A DNA stretch of 46,256 bases from a bacterium (GTDB taxonomy: Bacteria; Zhuqueibacterota; QNDG01; JAFGCO01), in contig JAFGGN010000027.1 of NCBI GenBank assembly GCA_016930535.1, forward strand, positions 1 through 46,256, read 5' to 3'. Positions 17,030-26,002 of this stretch are shown in pieces. The position numbers and the translations under genes are program-made. The first letter of the stretch is position 1; each line of letters opens with the position of its first letter. Below the pieces are notes generated by a model. It saw only the letters and a list, made by a program, of their open reading frames with translations. It was not told the origin of the DNA and made no database searches.

Positions 17030-18100
17030 TTAATTTTGCCCTTCGTCGTCTTTCATGACCGGATTCAGCGATTCCTCTTGTTCGGTAACAGGCGCTGTTT
17101 CCGGATTGGCCCCGGTGTTTTCATCCGGACCGGGCGCAGCATCCGCTTCATCGGGCGCCGTCAGTTCAAGTTTTGTTCTCTCCACGATCTCGTATGCCAG
17201 ATGGATGTTCTGCTGATGCAGCTCTTCCGACGGCACGAGTTTGGCGAATTTTACCAGATCGCAGTTTTCAAGAAATGTCTGGAACAGGAGAAACGTGTCC
17301 TGCTCGCGACAATGTTCCCTGAGTCCGGCAAGCACTTCGGTCGTTGTCATCTCGAGGGCCACTACAAAATAGCGCCCGTTGATATATTCCCGGATAATTT
17401 CAGAAATTTCCGTGTAAAACCGTTTGATTTCTCCCTTCTGCCAGATTTCCGACAGAATGAGATTGTCGAGCGCCTCGATCGCAATCTCATGAGCCGGCCT
17501 GGGTGGTGCCTCGCGCACCGGTATAAGAGACCGGCCGGCTTTGCGCCGCCTGTAAATCAGGATCCCCGCGAATGCGAGCATCAGCACGGCCAGACCCGGC
17601 AGGATCCACCGGAACGTATACCACCAGTTTCTCGGAATTTCAAGCGGGGCCTTCACATCACGGATATCCCCGGCTTCACTGGCCTTCATGCTTTCGACCA
17701 CGATCCGGATCTTCTCGGTCATCAGGGTCTGCGGTACGGAATCCTGGCCTGCGGTATACTGTACGGCCAGGGGAGGAATTTCGAATTCGCCGGTAAAGAA
17801 AGTGGAGATGGTATAGGAGGCCCGGCTGACAATTTGTCCTTTTTCTTTTTCAGGATCCTCGATCTTATAATCACGGATCTCGAAACTGCCCAGATTCGCT
17901 GCAAATCCCGGTAAAGTGACCTGAACCGAATCGTCGTGAATCACCGTAATCGAATAGTGGATCAGATCACCGATCGTGATCCGCGACTTGTCCACTTCAG
18001 AAGATACGGTAATGGGCGCCGTGCTTTCTGAAAACAGCCCGCGCGCCGGTCCGGTCAGAAGAACAAGAATCAGTCCCGCTTTTAAAACAGCGTGGTTCAT
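17030..18100 (-). CDS. BatD-like membrane protein (second paralogue)
   Basis: 356 residues. A signal peptide (about 1-26) precedes Ig-like beta domains (about 27-140; ITIGDLIHYSITVIH, ISTFFTGEFEIPPLAVQY), a membrane helix (about 162-183), a basic stop-transfer RRRKAG, and a helical cytoplasmic domain (KGEIKRFYTEISEIIREYINGRY, LEMTTTEVLAGL, LVKFAKLVPSEE). The plan matches short BatD or DUF4381-type proteins found near moxR. An acidic, low-complexity tail closes it. A TTG at 18112 is in frame, but ATG 18100 has AAGG 6 nt before it. It is directly upstream of batA with no gap. Confidence 0.82.
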   Translation of the reverse strand: MNHAVLKAGLILVLLTGPARGLFSESTAPITVSSEVDKSRITIGDLIHYSITVIHDDSVQVTLPGFAANLGSFEIRDYKIEDPEKEKGQIVSRASYTISTFFTGEFEIPPLAVQYTAGQDSVPQTLMTEKIRIVVESMKASEAGDIRDVKAPLEIPRNWWYTFRWILPGLAVLMLAFAGILIYRRRKAGRSLIPVREAPPRPAHEIAIEALDNLILSEIWQKGEIKRFYTEISEIIREYINGRYFVVALEMTTTEVLAGLREHCREQDTFLLFQTFLENCDLVKFAKLVPSEELHQQNIHLAYEIVERTKLELTAPDEADAAPGPDENTGANPETAPVTEQEESLNPVMKDDEGQN

Positions 18101-18176
18101 GCCAGCCTTCAATCTCCCTTTTATCCGTTGTTATTCATTCAGCTTCAGGAATCCCTGTTTTCCGGATTCCATTATT

Positions 18177-19112
18177 TCAGTTCACCTTATCGTTGAATAT
18201 CCGGACATTCTCCGCTTCAACCATACGGTCCAGCAGTTTTTCATAGGCCTTCTGCTGCCGGTCCTGGGCCAGGTCCTGGGCCGCCTGCTGTTCGACTTCC
18301 CTGAACGGTTTCTGACGTTTGACATTGCCCTTGTCGTCTTTCTCGGCATACCGTTCCTTGTTCGCATCGTAAAACAGCTTCACGTCATCGGGCGCGATCT
18401 GAATGTCGCCTGAAATTTCATTTTCGAGATATTTCTGAACCATGAAGCTTTTCTTCGCCTGATACGTACCCTCGATCACATCTTTGTCCTTGTCCAGTCC
18501 CTGGCGCCTGGCTGCATCGTAGAAAAGTTCGTTCGCCACCATCTGTTTTAAAAATTCCAGTTTGGCCCGGCGGTCCTTGAACTGGGATTTCATGTAATCC
18601 GGAAGCTGATTGATCTGAAAGGCCAGGTCGCCGGATGTAATTTCACGGCTTCCGATTTTGGCGACCACGTCGCCTGGTCTTGACTGGCTGATTTCATCTG
18701 GATTCATGAGGCTCGCTTCGTCCAGCGCCTGTTTGGCTTCGGACGAACGCTGCAGCCGCTCGAGGCAGGCCACTTCCTGCCGTGTTGCCTGCTCGACGAC
18801 CGGACTTTCCGGAAAACACTTTTTAACCTTTAAATAGTACGCCAGGGCATTCTCATAATCATGCAGACGCTCGAAATAGATATTCCCGATAATAAAATTG
18901 ATATTCGCCTGCTGGTCATCACCCGGACGGGCCAGATCGAGATACCGCTGGTATTCCGCGATAGCCTGAACATACAGTTCCCTGTTGTACAGTTCGTTGG
19001 CGAAATCCCGCATCCGCTCACCGTCCGCACCAGCCCCGCCGGAGCAGCCGATCCATATAATCCCCATCAATCCCAATCCGAACCATTTCACCAATCCTGT
19101 CAATGCCTTCAT
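18177..19112 (-). CDS. TPR lipoprotein with SurA/foldase-like domain, no parvulin domain
   Basis: 311 residues. A lipobox (GIIWIGC, C23) makes this a likely lipoprotein. Residues about 34-140 are TPR-like (ANELYNRELYVQAIAEYQRYLDL, NFIIGNIYFERLHDYENALAY). Residues about 148-245 look like the N-terminal chaperone part of SurA/PrsA (VVAKIGSREITSGDLAFQINQLP, KQMVANELFYDAARRQGL, MVQKYLENEI, VKLFYDANKERY). The final ~50 residues (KPFREVEQQAAQDLAQDRQQ) match the family's closing helices, but the rotamase domain that should lie between is absent. It is embedded in the Bat operon between the DUF58 and batD-like genes, which suggests it helps fold or hold those exported proteins. Confidence 0.8.
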   Translation of the reverse strand: MKALTGLVKWFGLGLMGIIWIGCSGGAGADGERMRDFANELYNRELYVQAIAEYQRYLDLARPGDDQQANINFIIGNIYFERLHDYENALAYYLKVKKCFPESPVVEQATRQEVACLERLQRSSEAKQALDEASLMNPDEISQSRPGDVVAKIGSREITSGDLAFQINQLPDYMKSQFKDRRAKLEFLKQMVANELFYDAARRQGLDKDKDVIEGTYQAKKSFMVQKYLENEISGDIQIAPDDVKLFYDANKERYAEKDDKGNVKRQKPFREVEQQAAQDLAQDRQQKAYEKLLDRMVEAENVRIFNDKVN

Positions 19113-19152
19113 TGTCTTTTTCTCCGTTGTTCTTTGCCCGGCGGCTGCCGCC

Positions 19153-20031
19153 TCACCTGAACCGTTTCGCGCGCATCTGGAAAAACCGGATCAGGGGACC
19201 CGTATAATCCTGGTCCGTTCGTATGATGATGGAATCCATATTCATGGACTTGAACAGCTTGTCCTGCTCCGTCATGGCCGCGGATGTCCGGTCCGAAAAA
19301 AGCCTGCGGACCTTCGGATCGGATGTATCCAGGAGTATCTGTTCCCCGGTTTCGGCGTCTTCCAGCTCCACGTATCCCAGTCCGGGCAGTTCCAGTTCAC
19401 GGGGATCCACGATATGAACGGCCACGATATCGTGCTTGCGGCCGGCGATGCGCAGCGGCCTTTCAAAGTCCTTTGAAAGAAAATCCGACACCAGGAATAC
19501 CACGCTTCTCCGCCGGATCACCTGATTGAAATATTCCAGGGCGGCACCGATGCTGGTGTTCCGGTCCTCCGGCTGAAAGTAGAGCAGCTCGCGCAGGACA
19601 CGCAGCACATGGCCCTTGCCCTTGCGCGGCGGGACGAATTTTTCCACCTTGTCCGTAAAAATGATGAGGCCGACCTTGTCGTTGTTCTTGATGGCCGAAA
19701 ACGCCAGAAGCGCACATATCTCCACGGCGATTTCACCCTTCATCCGCTCGAAGGTTCCGAACTCGCCCGACGAACTGGCATCCACCATGAGCATGACCGT
19801 CAGTTCGCGTTCTTCCTCGAACACCTTGACATACGGATGCCCCTGCCTGGCTGTCACGTTCCAGTCGATGGTCCGGATATCGTCGCCGACCTGGTACTCA
19901 CGGACCTCCGAGAATTCCATGCCCCGGCCCTTGAATACCGAATGATATTCGCCGGAAAGCACATCGTTCACCAGCCCGCGTGTCGTGATCTCGATCCGTC
20001 TGACTTTTTTTAAAATTTCCTTGGGTATCAT
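19153..20031 (-). CDS. DUF58 protein with VWA fold
   Basis: 292 residues, cytoplasmic. The signature RGMEFSEVREYQVGDDIRTIDWNVTAR lies at about 36-62, followed by a VWA-like domain with metal site DASSS (84-88) and IFTDKVEKFVPPRKGKGHVLRVLREL. DUF58 proteins accompany MoxR in nearly all such operons and are thought to be partners of the ATPase. It follows moxR by 24 nt and has a weak ribosome-binding site. The role in the Bat system is inferred from gene neighbourhood in many genomes. Confidence 0.92.
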   Translation of the reverse strand: MIPKEILKKVRRIEITTRGLVNDVLSGEYHSVFKGRGMEFSEVREYQVGDDIRTIDWNVTARQGHPYVKVFEEERELTVMLMVDASSSGEFGTFERMKGEIAVEICALLAFSAIKNNDKVGLIIFTDKVEKFVPPRKGKGHVLRVLRELLYFQPEDRNTSIGAALEYFNQVIRRRSVVFLVSDFLSKDFERPLRIAGRKHDIVAVHIVDPRELELPGLGYVELEDAETGEQILLDTSDPKVRRLFSDRTSAAMTEQDKLFKSMNMDSIIIRTDQDYTGPLIRFFQMRAKRFR

Positions 20032-20055
20032 GGGTTCCGCCGGTTCCTGATCGGT

Positions 20056-21045
20056 TTAGGGCACCTCGATCTTGTTGAGCACCTTGCGGACCACATCCTC
20101 GGAAGTGACTTCCTCCGCCTCGGCCTCATAGGTGACGATCAGGCGGTGCCTCAGCACATCCATGCCGATGGCGCGTACATCCTCGGGTGTGACATAACCC
20201 CGCTGCTGCAGAAAAGCATGCGCCTTGGCCGTTTTTGCGAGATTGATGGATGCCCGCGGCGATGCGCCGAATGCGATCAGTTCTTCCAGTTCCCCGAGGC
20301 CATAATCCGCGGGCCGCCGTGTGGCGAACACGATATCGACGATATATTGTTCTATTTTGGGATCGATATAGATGCTGTTGACCACGTTCCTTGCCTTCAC
20401 AATGTCCTTGGGTGTGACCACGGCAGCAGCCTCGGGTTCGGCGCCCCGGGTCATGCGCCTCATGATTTCAAGCTCTTCCTCCTGATTGGGATACCCGATC
20501 GACAGTTTAAGCATGAACCGGTCGACCTGGGCCTCGGGAAGCGGATAGGTGCCTTCCTGCTCGATCGGGTTCTGCGTGGCCAGAACCAGAAACGGATCGT
20601 CCAGGGGGAACGTGTTCTCCCCGATCGTGACCGTGCGCTCCTGCATCGCTTCGAGCAGGGCGGACTGCACCTTGGCGGGCGACCGGTTGATTTCATCCGC
20701 GAGAACGATGTTGGCGAAAATAGGGCCTTTTTTGGTTTCGAACCGGCTTTTGGACTGATCGTAAATCAGCGTACCGACGAGATCCGCCGGCAGCAGGTCC
20801 GGCGTAAACTGAATGCGCTGGAACCGGGTCCGAATGGTTGCGGAGAGGGTCCTGACCGTGAGTGTCTTGGCCAGACCGGGAACGCCTTCGAGCAGGACAT
20901 GGCCGTTCGAAAGCAGACCGATGAGCAGGCGGTCTACCATGTACTTCTGTCCGACGATCACCTTGCCCACCTCGCTGCGGATTTTTTCAACAAAAACGCT
21001 TTCCGCCTGAACCTGTTTATGTATGGCTTCTATTTCCTGATTCAT
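20056..21045 (-). CDS. MoxR-family AAA+ ATPase
   Basis: 329 residues. AAA+ ATPase of the MoxR class, acting as a chaperone that remodels VWA partners. Walker A GVPGLAKT (54-61), Walker B IVLADEINR (about 111-119), the MoxR box FVLATQNPIEQEGTYPLPEAQ (sensor 1 region), and a C-terminal lid with ASPRASINLAKTAKAHAF. GGAGG lies 4-5 nt before the ATG. It stands second in the operon after a batD-like gene, ahead of DUF58, batA and batB. The 89-nt gap upstream is the largest in the operon and could contain a secondary promoter, though no clear one is visible. Confidence 0.95.
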   Translation of the reverse strand: MNQEIEAIHKQVQAESVFVEKIRSEVGKVIVGQKYMVDRLLIGLLSNGHVLLEGVPGLAKTLTVRTLSATIRTRFQRIQFTPDLLPADLVGTLIYDQSKSRFETKKGPIFANIVLADEINRSPAKVQSALLEAMQERTVTIGENTFPLDDPFLVLATQNPIEQEGTYPLPEAQVDRFMLKLSIGYPNQEEELEIMRRMTRGAEPEAAAVVTPKDIVKARNVVNSIYIDPKIEQYIVDIVFATRRPADYGLGELEELIAFGASPRASINLAKTAKAHAFLQQRGYVTPEDVRAIGMDVLRHRLIVTYEAEAEEVTSEDVVRKVLNKIEVP

Positions 21046-21134
21046 GGGTCCTCCACAGTCACTTCAAATGAATTCAATTTTCTATATACAAATAATGACG
21101 ACACCGCATTAAAAAAGTTGTACTGGTTCGCGGT

Positions 21135-22109
21135 TTAATGTTTATTCTTCCTGGATTTCTTCTCCGCATTTTCCGCTTCCGCCAGCCGGGCATCCCTCAG
21201 GGCATTCTCGAACACCGTTTCCACAAACGTGTACGCGGATTCGAGAACGGCCGGTTCGACATCCTGGCCCGAAAACCGGATCACATCCGCCTCTTTGAAC
21301 AGGGCTGCGCACCGGGTCACGAGCGTCTCCTCAAGATCCGTACCCGAAAGCCGGACGAGCAGATCCTCCGTGGTCAGTTCCATGGCAGGAATCGCGAATC
21401 GTTCCGAAAGATAGCGTTTGAACAGTTTCAGCAGCTCCGTATAGGCCTGTTTCCGGTCCCCTTCTTTCAGGGAAACGGACATGCGAAGCTCTGACAGAAA
21501 AACTTCTTCCCGAATCATGGATGAGGCCGATTCTTCCGCATCATCCCCGTGCCTGCGCCGTTTCATGACAACAAAGCCGGCGGCCGCCAGGAGAAGAAGG
21601 ACCGCAACGATCACGGCTGCAAGCCGGACGGCCGGATCCGGACCTTCGGTTTCCCTCACAGCGGGCAGAATTTCCACACTGATCCGTTCCGTACGCAGAA
21701 CAAAGGTTTCGTCGGTTTCCGTATCCCGGCAGTGAAGCACGACGGATTCGATGTAGGCCATGCCCAGGGTGGTGGGTTTCAGTGTATAACCGATTTCATT
21801 GATCACCTCGCCGCCCCGGCCGCCGCCCAGAACCTGATTCGACGAGGACGTACCCGTAATTTCAAGATGGCTCAGCATCGGCTCGTCAATTGTCTCGAGT
21901 TCGATTCTGTTCCGGCTTCCCTGCCACGAGATCCGCACGTTCAGCATGACGTTTCTGTTCAGCGGCACATGCACCGATTCAACGGCGGCTTCCAGGTGCA
22001 CGGACACATCGGTAAATGCCGTATTCACGGAATCCGCCTGCTGGCCGGCCAGCAGAAAGGGTATCAGCATTCCGGTCAGAAAACGGACGGGAACGATCAT
22101 TCGTTTCAT
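21135..22109 (-). CDS. BatD-like membrane protein (third paralogue)
   Basis: 324 residues. A signal peptide (MKRMIVPVRFLTGMLIPFLLAGQ) is followed by a beta-rich domain (about 30-150; VESVHVPLNRNVMLNVRISWQG, GYTLKPTTLGMAYIESVVL), a membrane helix (about 164-183), MKRRR, and a helical cytoplasmic domain (ELRMSVSLKEGDRKQAYTEL, LFKRYLSERFAIPAMELTTED) that is the same type as in the gene at 17030. First gene of the Bat operon. A start at 22136 is possible, but GAGG 9 nt before 22109 and the clean signal peptide favour 22109. It lies just after a terminator, so a promoter is expected at 22137-22215; none is convincing. Confidence 0.75.
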   Translation of the reverse strand: MKRMIVPVRFLTGMLIPFLLAGQQADSVNTAFTDVSVHLEAAVESVHVPLNRNVMLNVRISWQGSRNRIELETIDEPMLSHLEITGTSSSNQVLGGGRGGEVINEIGYTLKPTTLGMAYIESVVLHCRDTETDETFVLRTERISVEILPAVRETEGPDPAVRLAAVIVAVLLLLAAAGFVVMKRRRHGDDAEESASSMIREEVFLSELRMSVSLKEGDRKQAYTELLKLFKRYLSERFAIPAMELTTEDLLVRLSGTDLEETLVTRCAALFKEADVIRFSGQDVEPAVLESAYTFVETVFENALRDARLAEAENAEKKSRKNKH

Positions 22110-22216
22110 TTTCTCAGCCTCGGGTTTCACATTCATCTGCGGATAAGGACAGACATGACTGCTCCCATCCGGTTACGTATTGCCTGTTCCGGTAAACCAG
22201 GCGTGACCATGTTACA

Positions 22217-22248
22217 TAAAACGAGGTTTTCTGAACAAGAAAACCTCG
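22217..22248 (-). terminator. Rho-independent terminator after the clpB operon
   Basis: Read on the minus strand, an 11-bp perfect stem (CGAGGTTTTCT / AGAAAACCTCG) with a 5-nt loop is followed by TTTTAT. It lies 37 nt after the TPR lipoprotein gene and before the first Bat gene, and separates the heat-shock and Bat transcription units. Confidence 0.8.
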
Positions 22249-22285
22249 ATACCAACCTTCACCAATCCTTGAAAGCCAGCGGATC

Positions 22286-22798
22286 CTATTTTTGAACAAC
22301 CTCGCTGGTTGCGGGTTCCAGATTCATGAGTTCCGGAATTTCATTGATGTCCTTGCCCAGATATTTCAGTTCCCATTCCACGGAAGCTGCAAGTTCGTGA
22401 TCGGGATATTTATTGAGAAATTCCTGGTAGGCCTTGCGGGCCTGGGTGGTATCCGCCACATTGTTGGCATAGATGAATCCGATCATGAACTGGGCCTGCG
22501 GTGCGAACTTGGTGTCCGGATACTTACCGATCAAAGTGCCAAACGTATTGACGGCCTCTTCAAATTTCTGAAGGCCGTTCGCCTCGACAAGCGCGATATG
22601 ATATTGAGCTTCCGCACACAGGGGACTGTTGGGATGATTTTTGGGTACCTTGCGATAAAACTTGAGCGCCTCCTCGAATTTTCCCTCTTCCTCGAGTGTC
22701 TTTCCCTTGGCAATTAATTTGTCATCAGGGAGCTGGGCACACCCTGCAACAATCAAAATGCCCAACAGTATAGCGATCCATGCCATCCAATGTTTCAT
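22286..22798 (-). CDS. TPR lipoprotein (BamD/YbgF-like)
   Basis: 170 residues. A lipoprotein signal with box LIVAGC ends at about residue 20. Tandem TPR-like motifs follow: KTLEEEGKFEEALKFYRKVPKNHPNS, CAEAQYHIALVEANGLQKFEEAVNTF, KFAPQAQFMIGFIYANNVADTTQARKAYQEF. This pattern is shared by YbgF/CpoB and BamD-type outer-membrane lipoproteins, but at ~170 residues it is shorter than either, so no symbol is given. The start at 22798 has AAGGAG upstream and begins the signal peptide (MKHWMAWIAILLG); the longer frame to 22837 adds a non-signal stretch. It follows clpB by 44 nt and ends the heat-shock operon. Confidence 0.82.
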   Translation of the reverse strand: MKHWMAWIAILLGILIVAGCAQLPDDKLIAKGKTLEEEGKFEEALKFYRKVPKNHPNSPLCAEAQYHIALVEANGLQKFEEAVNTFGTLIGKYPDTKFAPQAQFMIGFIYANNVADTTQARKAYQEFLNKYPDHELAASVEWELKYLGKDINEIPELMNLEPATSEVVQK

Positions 22799-22842
22799 AG
22801 GACCTTTCTCCTTGTTTGATAGACAGACGATAGACAAAAAAT

Positions 22843-25455
22843 CTAAATATTTTTAACCCTAAAATCAAGAACATTTTCCTTCATCACGACCTCGACACGG
22901 CTGCCGGGATTCACGCGGCCCTCCAGAATCGCCCTGGACAGCGGATTGGTCAGCAGGCGCTGCAGTGTCCGTTTCAGCGGGCGCGCACCAAACGCGGGAT
23001 CGAAACCCGATTTTGCCAGCACTTCCCTCGCTGCCGGTGTTAATGTCAGATGAACGCCCTGCTCTTCAGCCTTCTTTTTCAGAAGGCCGAACTGGAGCTC
23101 GACAATCTGTTCGATCTCCGAAAGTCCAAGCGGATGAAAAACGATGATCTCATCGATACGGTTCAGAAATTCCGGGGGCAGGGCCTGTTTGAGCAGTTTG
23201 TCCACATCCTGCCGGATGGATTCCTGAATCTGTTCGCGGTTCGATCCGGTGACTGTGCCGCTTTTTTCCATGATCATCGCCGCACCCAGGTTGGATGTCA
23301 TGATGACAATGGTATTTTTGAAATTGACCACGCGGCCCTGATTGTCTGTCAGCCGGCCGTCGTCGAGCACCTGCAGCAGCACATTGAATACATCCGGATG
23401 CGCTTTTTCGATTTCGTCCAGCAGAACGACAGAATATGGATGGCGCCGCACCGCTTCTGTGAGCTGCCCTCCTTCATCATATCCCACATATCCCGGGGGG
23501 GCCCCGATCAGTCTGGATACCGAATGCCGTTCCATGTATTCGGACATGTCGATCCGCACCATGGCATGCTCGTCATCGAAAAGAAATTCGGCCAGGGCGC
23601 GCGCCAGTTCCGTTTTACCGACTCCCGTGGGCCCCAGAAAAATGAAGGACCCGATGGGACGGGATTCCTCCTGAAGGCCCGCACGTGCCCTGCGCACCGC
23701 ATCGGACACGGCCCGGATGGCATTCTGCTGACCGATCACGCGCTGTTCGAGGCGGGATTCCATGGCCAGCAGCTTTTCGCGTTCGCTTTCCATCATACGC
23801 GATACCGGGATGCCGGTCCATTTGGCCACGACCTGGGCGATGTCCTCCTGATCCACTTCCTCTTTGAGCATCTGGCGGTCCTTCTGAAGATCGATCAGCT
23901 CTTCATTGACCGCCTTGAGCCGTTTTTCAAGATCGGGCAGACGCCCGTATTTCAGCTCCGAGGCCTGCGACAGCTGTCCGTCCCGTTCGGCCTGAAGGGT
24001 CTCGCCCCTGACCTGCTCTATGGACTCCTTGAGTGACCGGATCTTTCCGATCGTCTCTTTTTCAAGCTGCCAGTGCGCGCGCAGGATCTTGGCCTCTTCC
24101 TCGAGATTGGCCAGTTGTTCATTGATCCGTTTGAGCCGCTCTTTTGAAGCTGTATCCTTCTCTTTTTTAACGGCCTCCCTTTCAATGACAAGCTGTTTGA
24201 TCTTCCGCTCGATTTCATCCAGCTCGGCCGGCATGGAATCGATTTCGATACGCAGCCTGGAAGCCGCCTCGTCCACGAGATCGATGGCCTTGTCCGGGAG
24301 AAACCGGTCGCTGATGTACCGGTGGCTGAGCATGGCTGCTGCGACCAGGGCATTGTCCTGAATACGCACGCCGTGATGCACCTCGTAGCGTTCCTTGAGT
24401 CCCCTCAATATGGATATGGTATCCTCGACCGAAGGTTCTCCCACGAGCACGGGCTGAAAACGGCGCTCCAGGGCCGCATCCTTTTCGATATGCTTTCTGT
24501 ATTCATCCAGCGTGGTGGCACCCACGCAGCGCAGCTCACCGCGGGCCAGGGCGGGCTTGAGCATATTCGACGCATTGACCGCCCCTTCGGCCGATCCGGC
24601 GCCGACCAGGGTATGCAGCTCGTCGATGAACAGAATGATCTGTCCGTCCGCCTCCTGCACTTCCCTCAGTACGGCCTTCATACGCTCCTCGAATTCACCG
24701 CGGAACTTGGCACCTGCCACCAGCGCACCGAGATCGAGCGCAACGATGGATTTGGTTTTCAGATTTTCGGGCACATCCCCGGTCACGATACGGTGCGCAA
24801 TACCCTCGGCAATGGCGGTTTTACCGACACCCGGCTCGCCGATCAGCACCGGATTGTTCTTGGTGCGTCTCGACAGCACCTGAAGCACACGCCGGATCTC
24901 CTCATCCCGCCCGATAACCGGATCGAGTTTGTTGCGTCTGGCCAGATCGTTCAGGTCGCGTCCATACCGTTTCAGCGCCTGATATTTCTGCTCCGGACTC
25001 GCATCGGTGACACGCTGGCTTCCCCGGATGGACTGCATGACCTTCATCACACTGTCCCTGCTGACGGCATGCTGCTTCAATAGATCGCCGGCATCCGACT
25101 TTTCCCCGGAAAGTGCGAGAAGCAGATGCTCGACACTGATGTACTCATCCTTCAGCTGACGCGCTTCCTCATGCGCCTTTTCGAAGAGCTGGTTCAGCTG
25201 AGGCGAGGCGTAGATCTGCTGTACGCCGCTGACTCTGGACAGCTTACCGAGCAGGCGTTCGGATTCATGAAGCAACGCATCGGGATGGACACCCAGCTTC
25301 CTTAGCAGGGACTGAACCACACCCTCCCTGTCTTCCAGCAGGGCGAGCAGAAGATGCACGGATTCGATCTGCGGATTTCCATGCTCCGATGCCAGCGCAT
25401 GCGCCCTCTGCAGCGCTTCCTGGGCCTTGAGTGTCAGTTGTTCCGGCGAAATCAT
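22843..25455 (-). CDS. clpB: ClpB disaggregase
   Basis: Hexameric AAA+ disaggregase that rescues aggregated proteins with DnaK. 870 residues, as usual for ClpB. Order: double-repeat N-domain (1-145), first AAA+ with [13 protein letters not shown] (206-218) and [20 protein letters not shown], the long coiled-coil middle domain (about 415-535: [41 protein letters not shown]), a second AAA+ with [13 protein letters not shown] (about 606-618), [21 protein letters not shown], and the C-terminal [16 protein letters not shown]. The middle domain distinguishes it from ClpA and ClpC. AGGA lies 6 nt before ATG. The 169 nt before it carries purine-rich inverted repeats. Confidence 0.97.
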   Translation of the reverse strand: MISPEQLTLKAQEALQRAHALASEHGNPQIESVHLLLALLEDREGVVQSLLRKLGVHPDALLHESERLLGKLSRVSGVQQIYASPQLNQLFEKAHEEARQLKDEYISVEHLLLALSGEKSDAGDLLKQHAVSRDSVMKVMQSIRGSQRVTDASPEQKYQALKRYGRDLNDLARRNKLDPVIGRDEEIRRVLQVLSRRTKNNPVLIGEPGVGKTAIAEGIAHRIVTGDVPENLKTKSIVALDLGALVAGAKFRGEFEERMKAVLREVQEADGQIILFIDELHTLVGAGSAEGAVNASNMLKPALARGELRCVGATTLDEYRKHIEKDAALERRFQPVLVGEPSVEDTISILRGLKERYEVHHGVRIQDNALVAAAMLSHRYISDRFLPDKAIDLVDEAASRLRIEIDSMPAELDEIERKIKQLVIEREAVKKEKDTASKERLKRINEQLANLEEEAKILRAHWQLEKETIGKIRSLKESIEQVRGETLQAERDGQLSQASELKYGRLPDLEKRLKAVNEELIDLQKDRQMLKEEVDQEDIAQVVAKWTGIPVSRMMESEREKLLAMESRLEQRVIGQQNAIRAVSDAVRRARAGLQEESRPIGSFIFLGPTGVGKTELARALAEFLFDDEHAMVRIDMSEYMERHSVSRLIGAPPGYVGYDEGGQLTEAVRRHPYSVVLLDEIEKAHPDVFNVLLQVLDDGRLTDNQGRVVNFKNTIVIMTSNLGAAMIMEKSGTVTGSNREQIQESIRQDVDKLLKQALPPEFLNRIDEIIVFHPLGLSEIEQIVELQFGLLKKKAEEQGVHLTLTPAAREVLAKSGFDPAFGARPLKRTLQRLLTNPLSRAILEGRVNPGSRVEVVMKENVLDFRVKNI

Positions 25456-25624
25456 CTTTTATCCTGTGTTGTATTCATACAGCATCATATCAGCCGTACC
25501 GGAGAAACGGAGAAGATGAGAAACGGTGAGTCAAACCATGTGCACAGATTATCAATTCTTTTTCTCCGTCTCTCCCCATCTCCGGTACTCCGTTTCACTT
25601 TATCAATGCGGTCGGCCGTCCGTT
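25456..25624. repeat. Purine-rich inverted repeat between hsp20 and clpB
   Basis: Two arms face each other: GGAGAAACGGAGAAGATGAG at 25502-25521 and, on the other strand, related CTCCGTCTCTCCCCATCTCCGG near 25564-25585, about 40 nt apart. Both resemble the CTCCGTTTCTC pieces in the composite repeats at 11.2 and 30.7 kb. A long imperfect hairpin could form in the clpB leader RNA. No T-tract follows, so a terminator is not claimed. Confidence 0.5.
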
Positions 25625-25993
25625 TTACCCTTTTACCTCAATGGGAATCTCGCGCGGTTTCAGCCGCTCATATCTCGGGAGCTTCAGAATCAGCACACCG
25701 TCCTCCAGTTTGGCCGTGATCTTATCCGCATCCACGTTTTCACTGATCTTGAACACCCTGTAATAATTGCCAGGCTCGATTTCACGATGTACATATTCAT
25801 GCGTGTCCGCGGTTTCCTCATCAAGCTTGCCGAATATAATCAGCTCACCCTCCGTAAATTTGACATCCAGGTTTGTCTTTTTGATCCCGGGCAAATGAGC
25901 CTTAAGCACATACTCTTCACCTGTATCATATATATTCACGGCCGGAGGAACGAGATTGCCGTTTTTCCATTCGTTCGAAAAATCCGTATCCAT
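25625..25993 (-). CDS. Small heat-shock protein, Hsp20 family (second copy)
   Basis: 122 residues, on the short side for Hsp20. An alpha-crystallin domain occupies about 15-108: VPPAVNIYDTGEEYVLKAHLPG, KFTEGELIIFGK, YYRVFKISENVDADKITAKLEDGVLILKLPR, then a short tail ending IPIEV, the I-x-I/V-type oligomer motif. It should bind unfolding proteins and pass them to DnaK/ClpB. AAGGAG lies 5 nt before the ATG. It lies 9 nt after dnaK and 169 nt before clpB. It differs clearly from the hsp20 at 29944, so the two are diverged paralogues. Confidence 0.9.
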   Translation of the reverse strand: MDTDFSNEWKNGNLVPPAVNIYDTGEEYVLKAHLPGIKKTNLDVKFTEGELIIFGKLDEETADTHEYVHREIEPGNYYRVFKISENVDADKITAKLEDGVLILKLPRYERLKPREIPIEVKG

Positions 25994-26002
25994 TCGTTCT
26001 CC

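Noticed and set aside
20146..21138. Plus-strand frame of 330 codons over moxR
   Set aside because: Antisense shadow of an ATPase with Walker A and B.
23050..24036. Plus-strand frame of 328 codons over clpB
   Set aside because: Antisense of the ClpB second AAA+ and middle domain.
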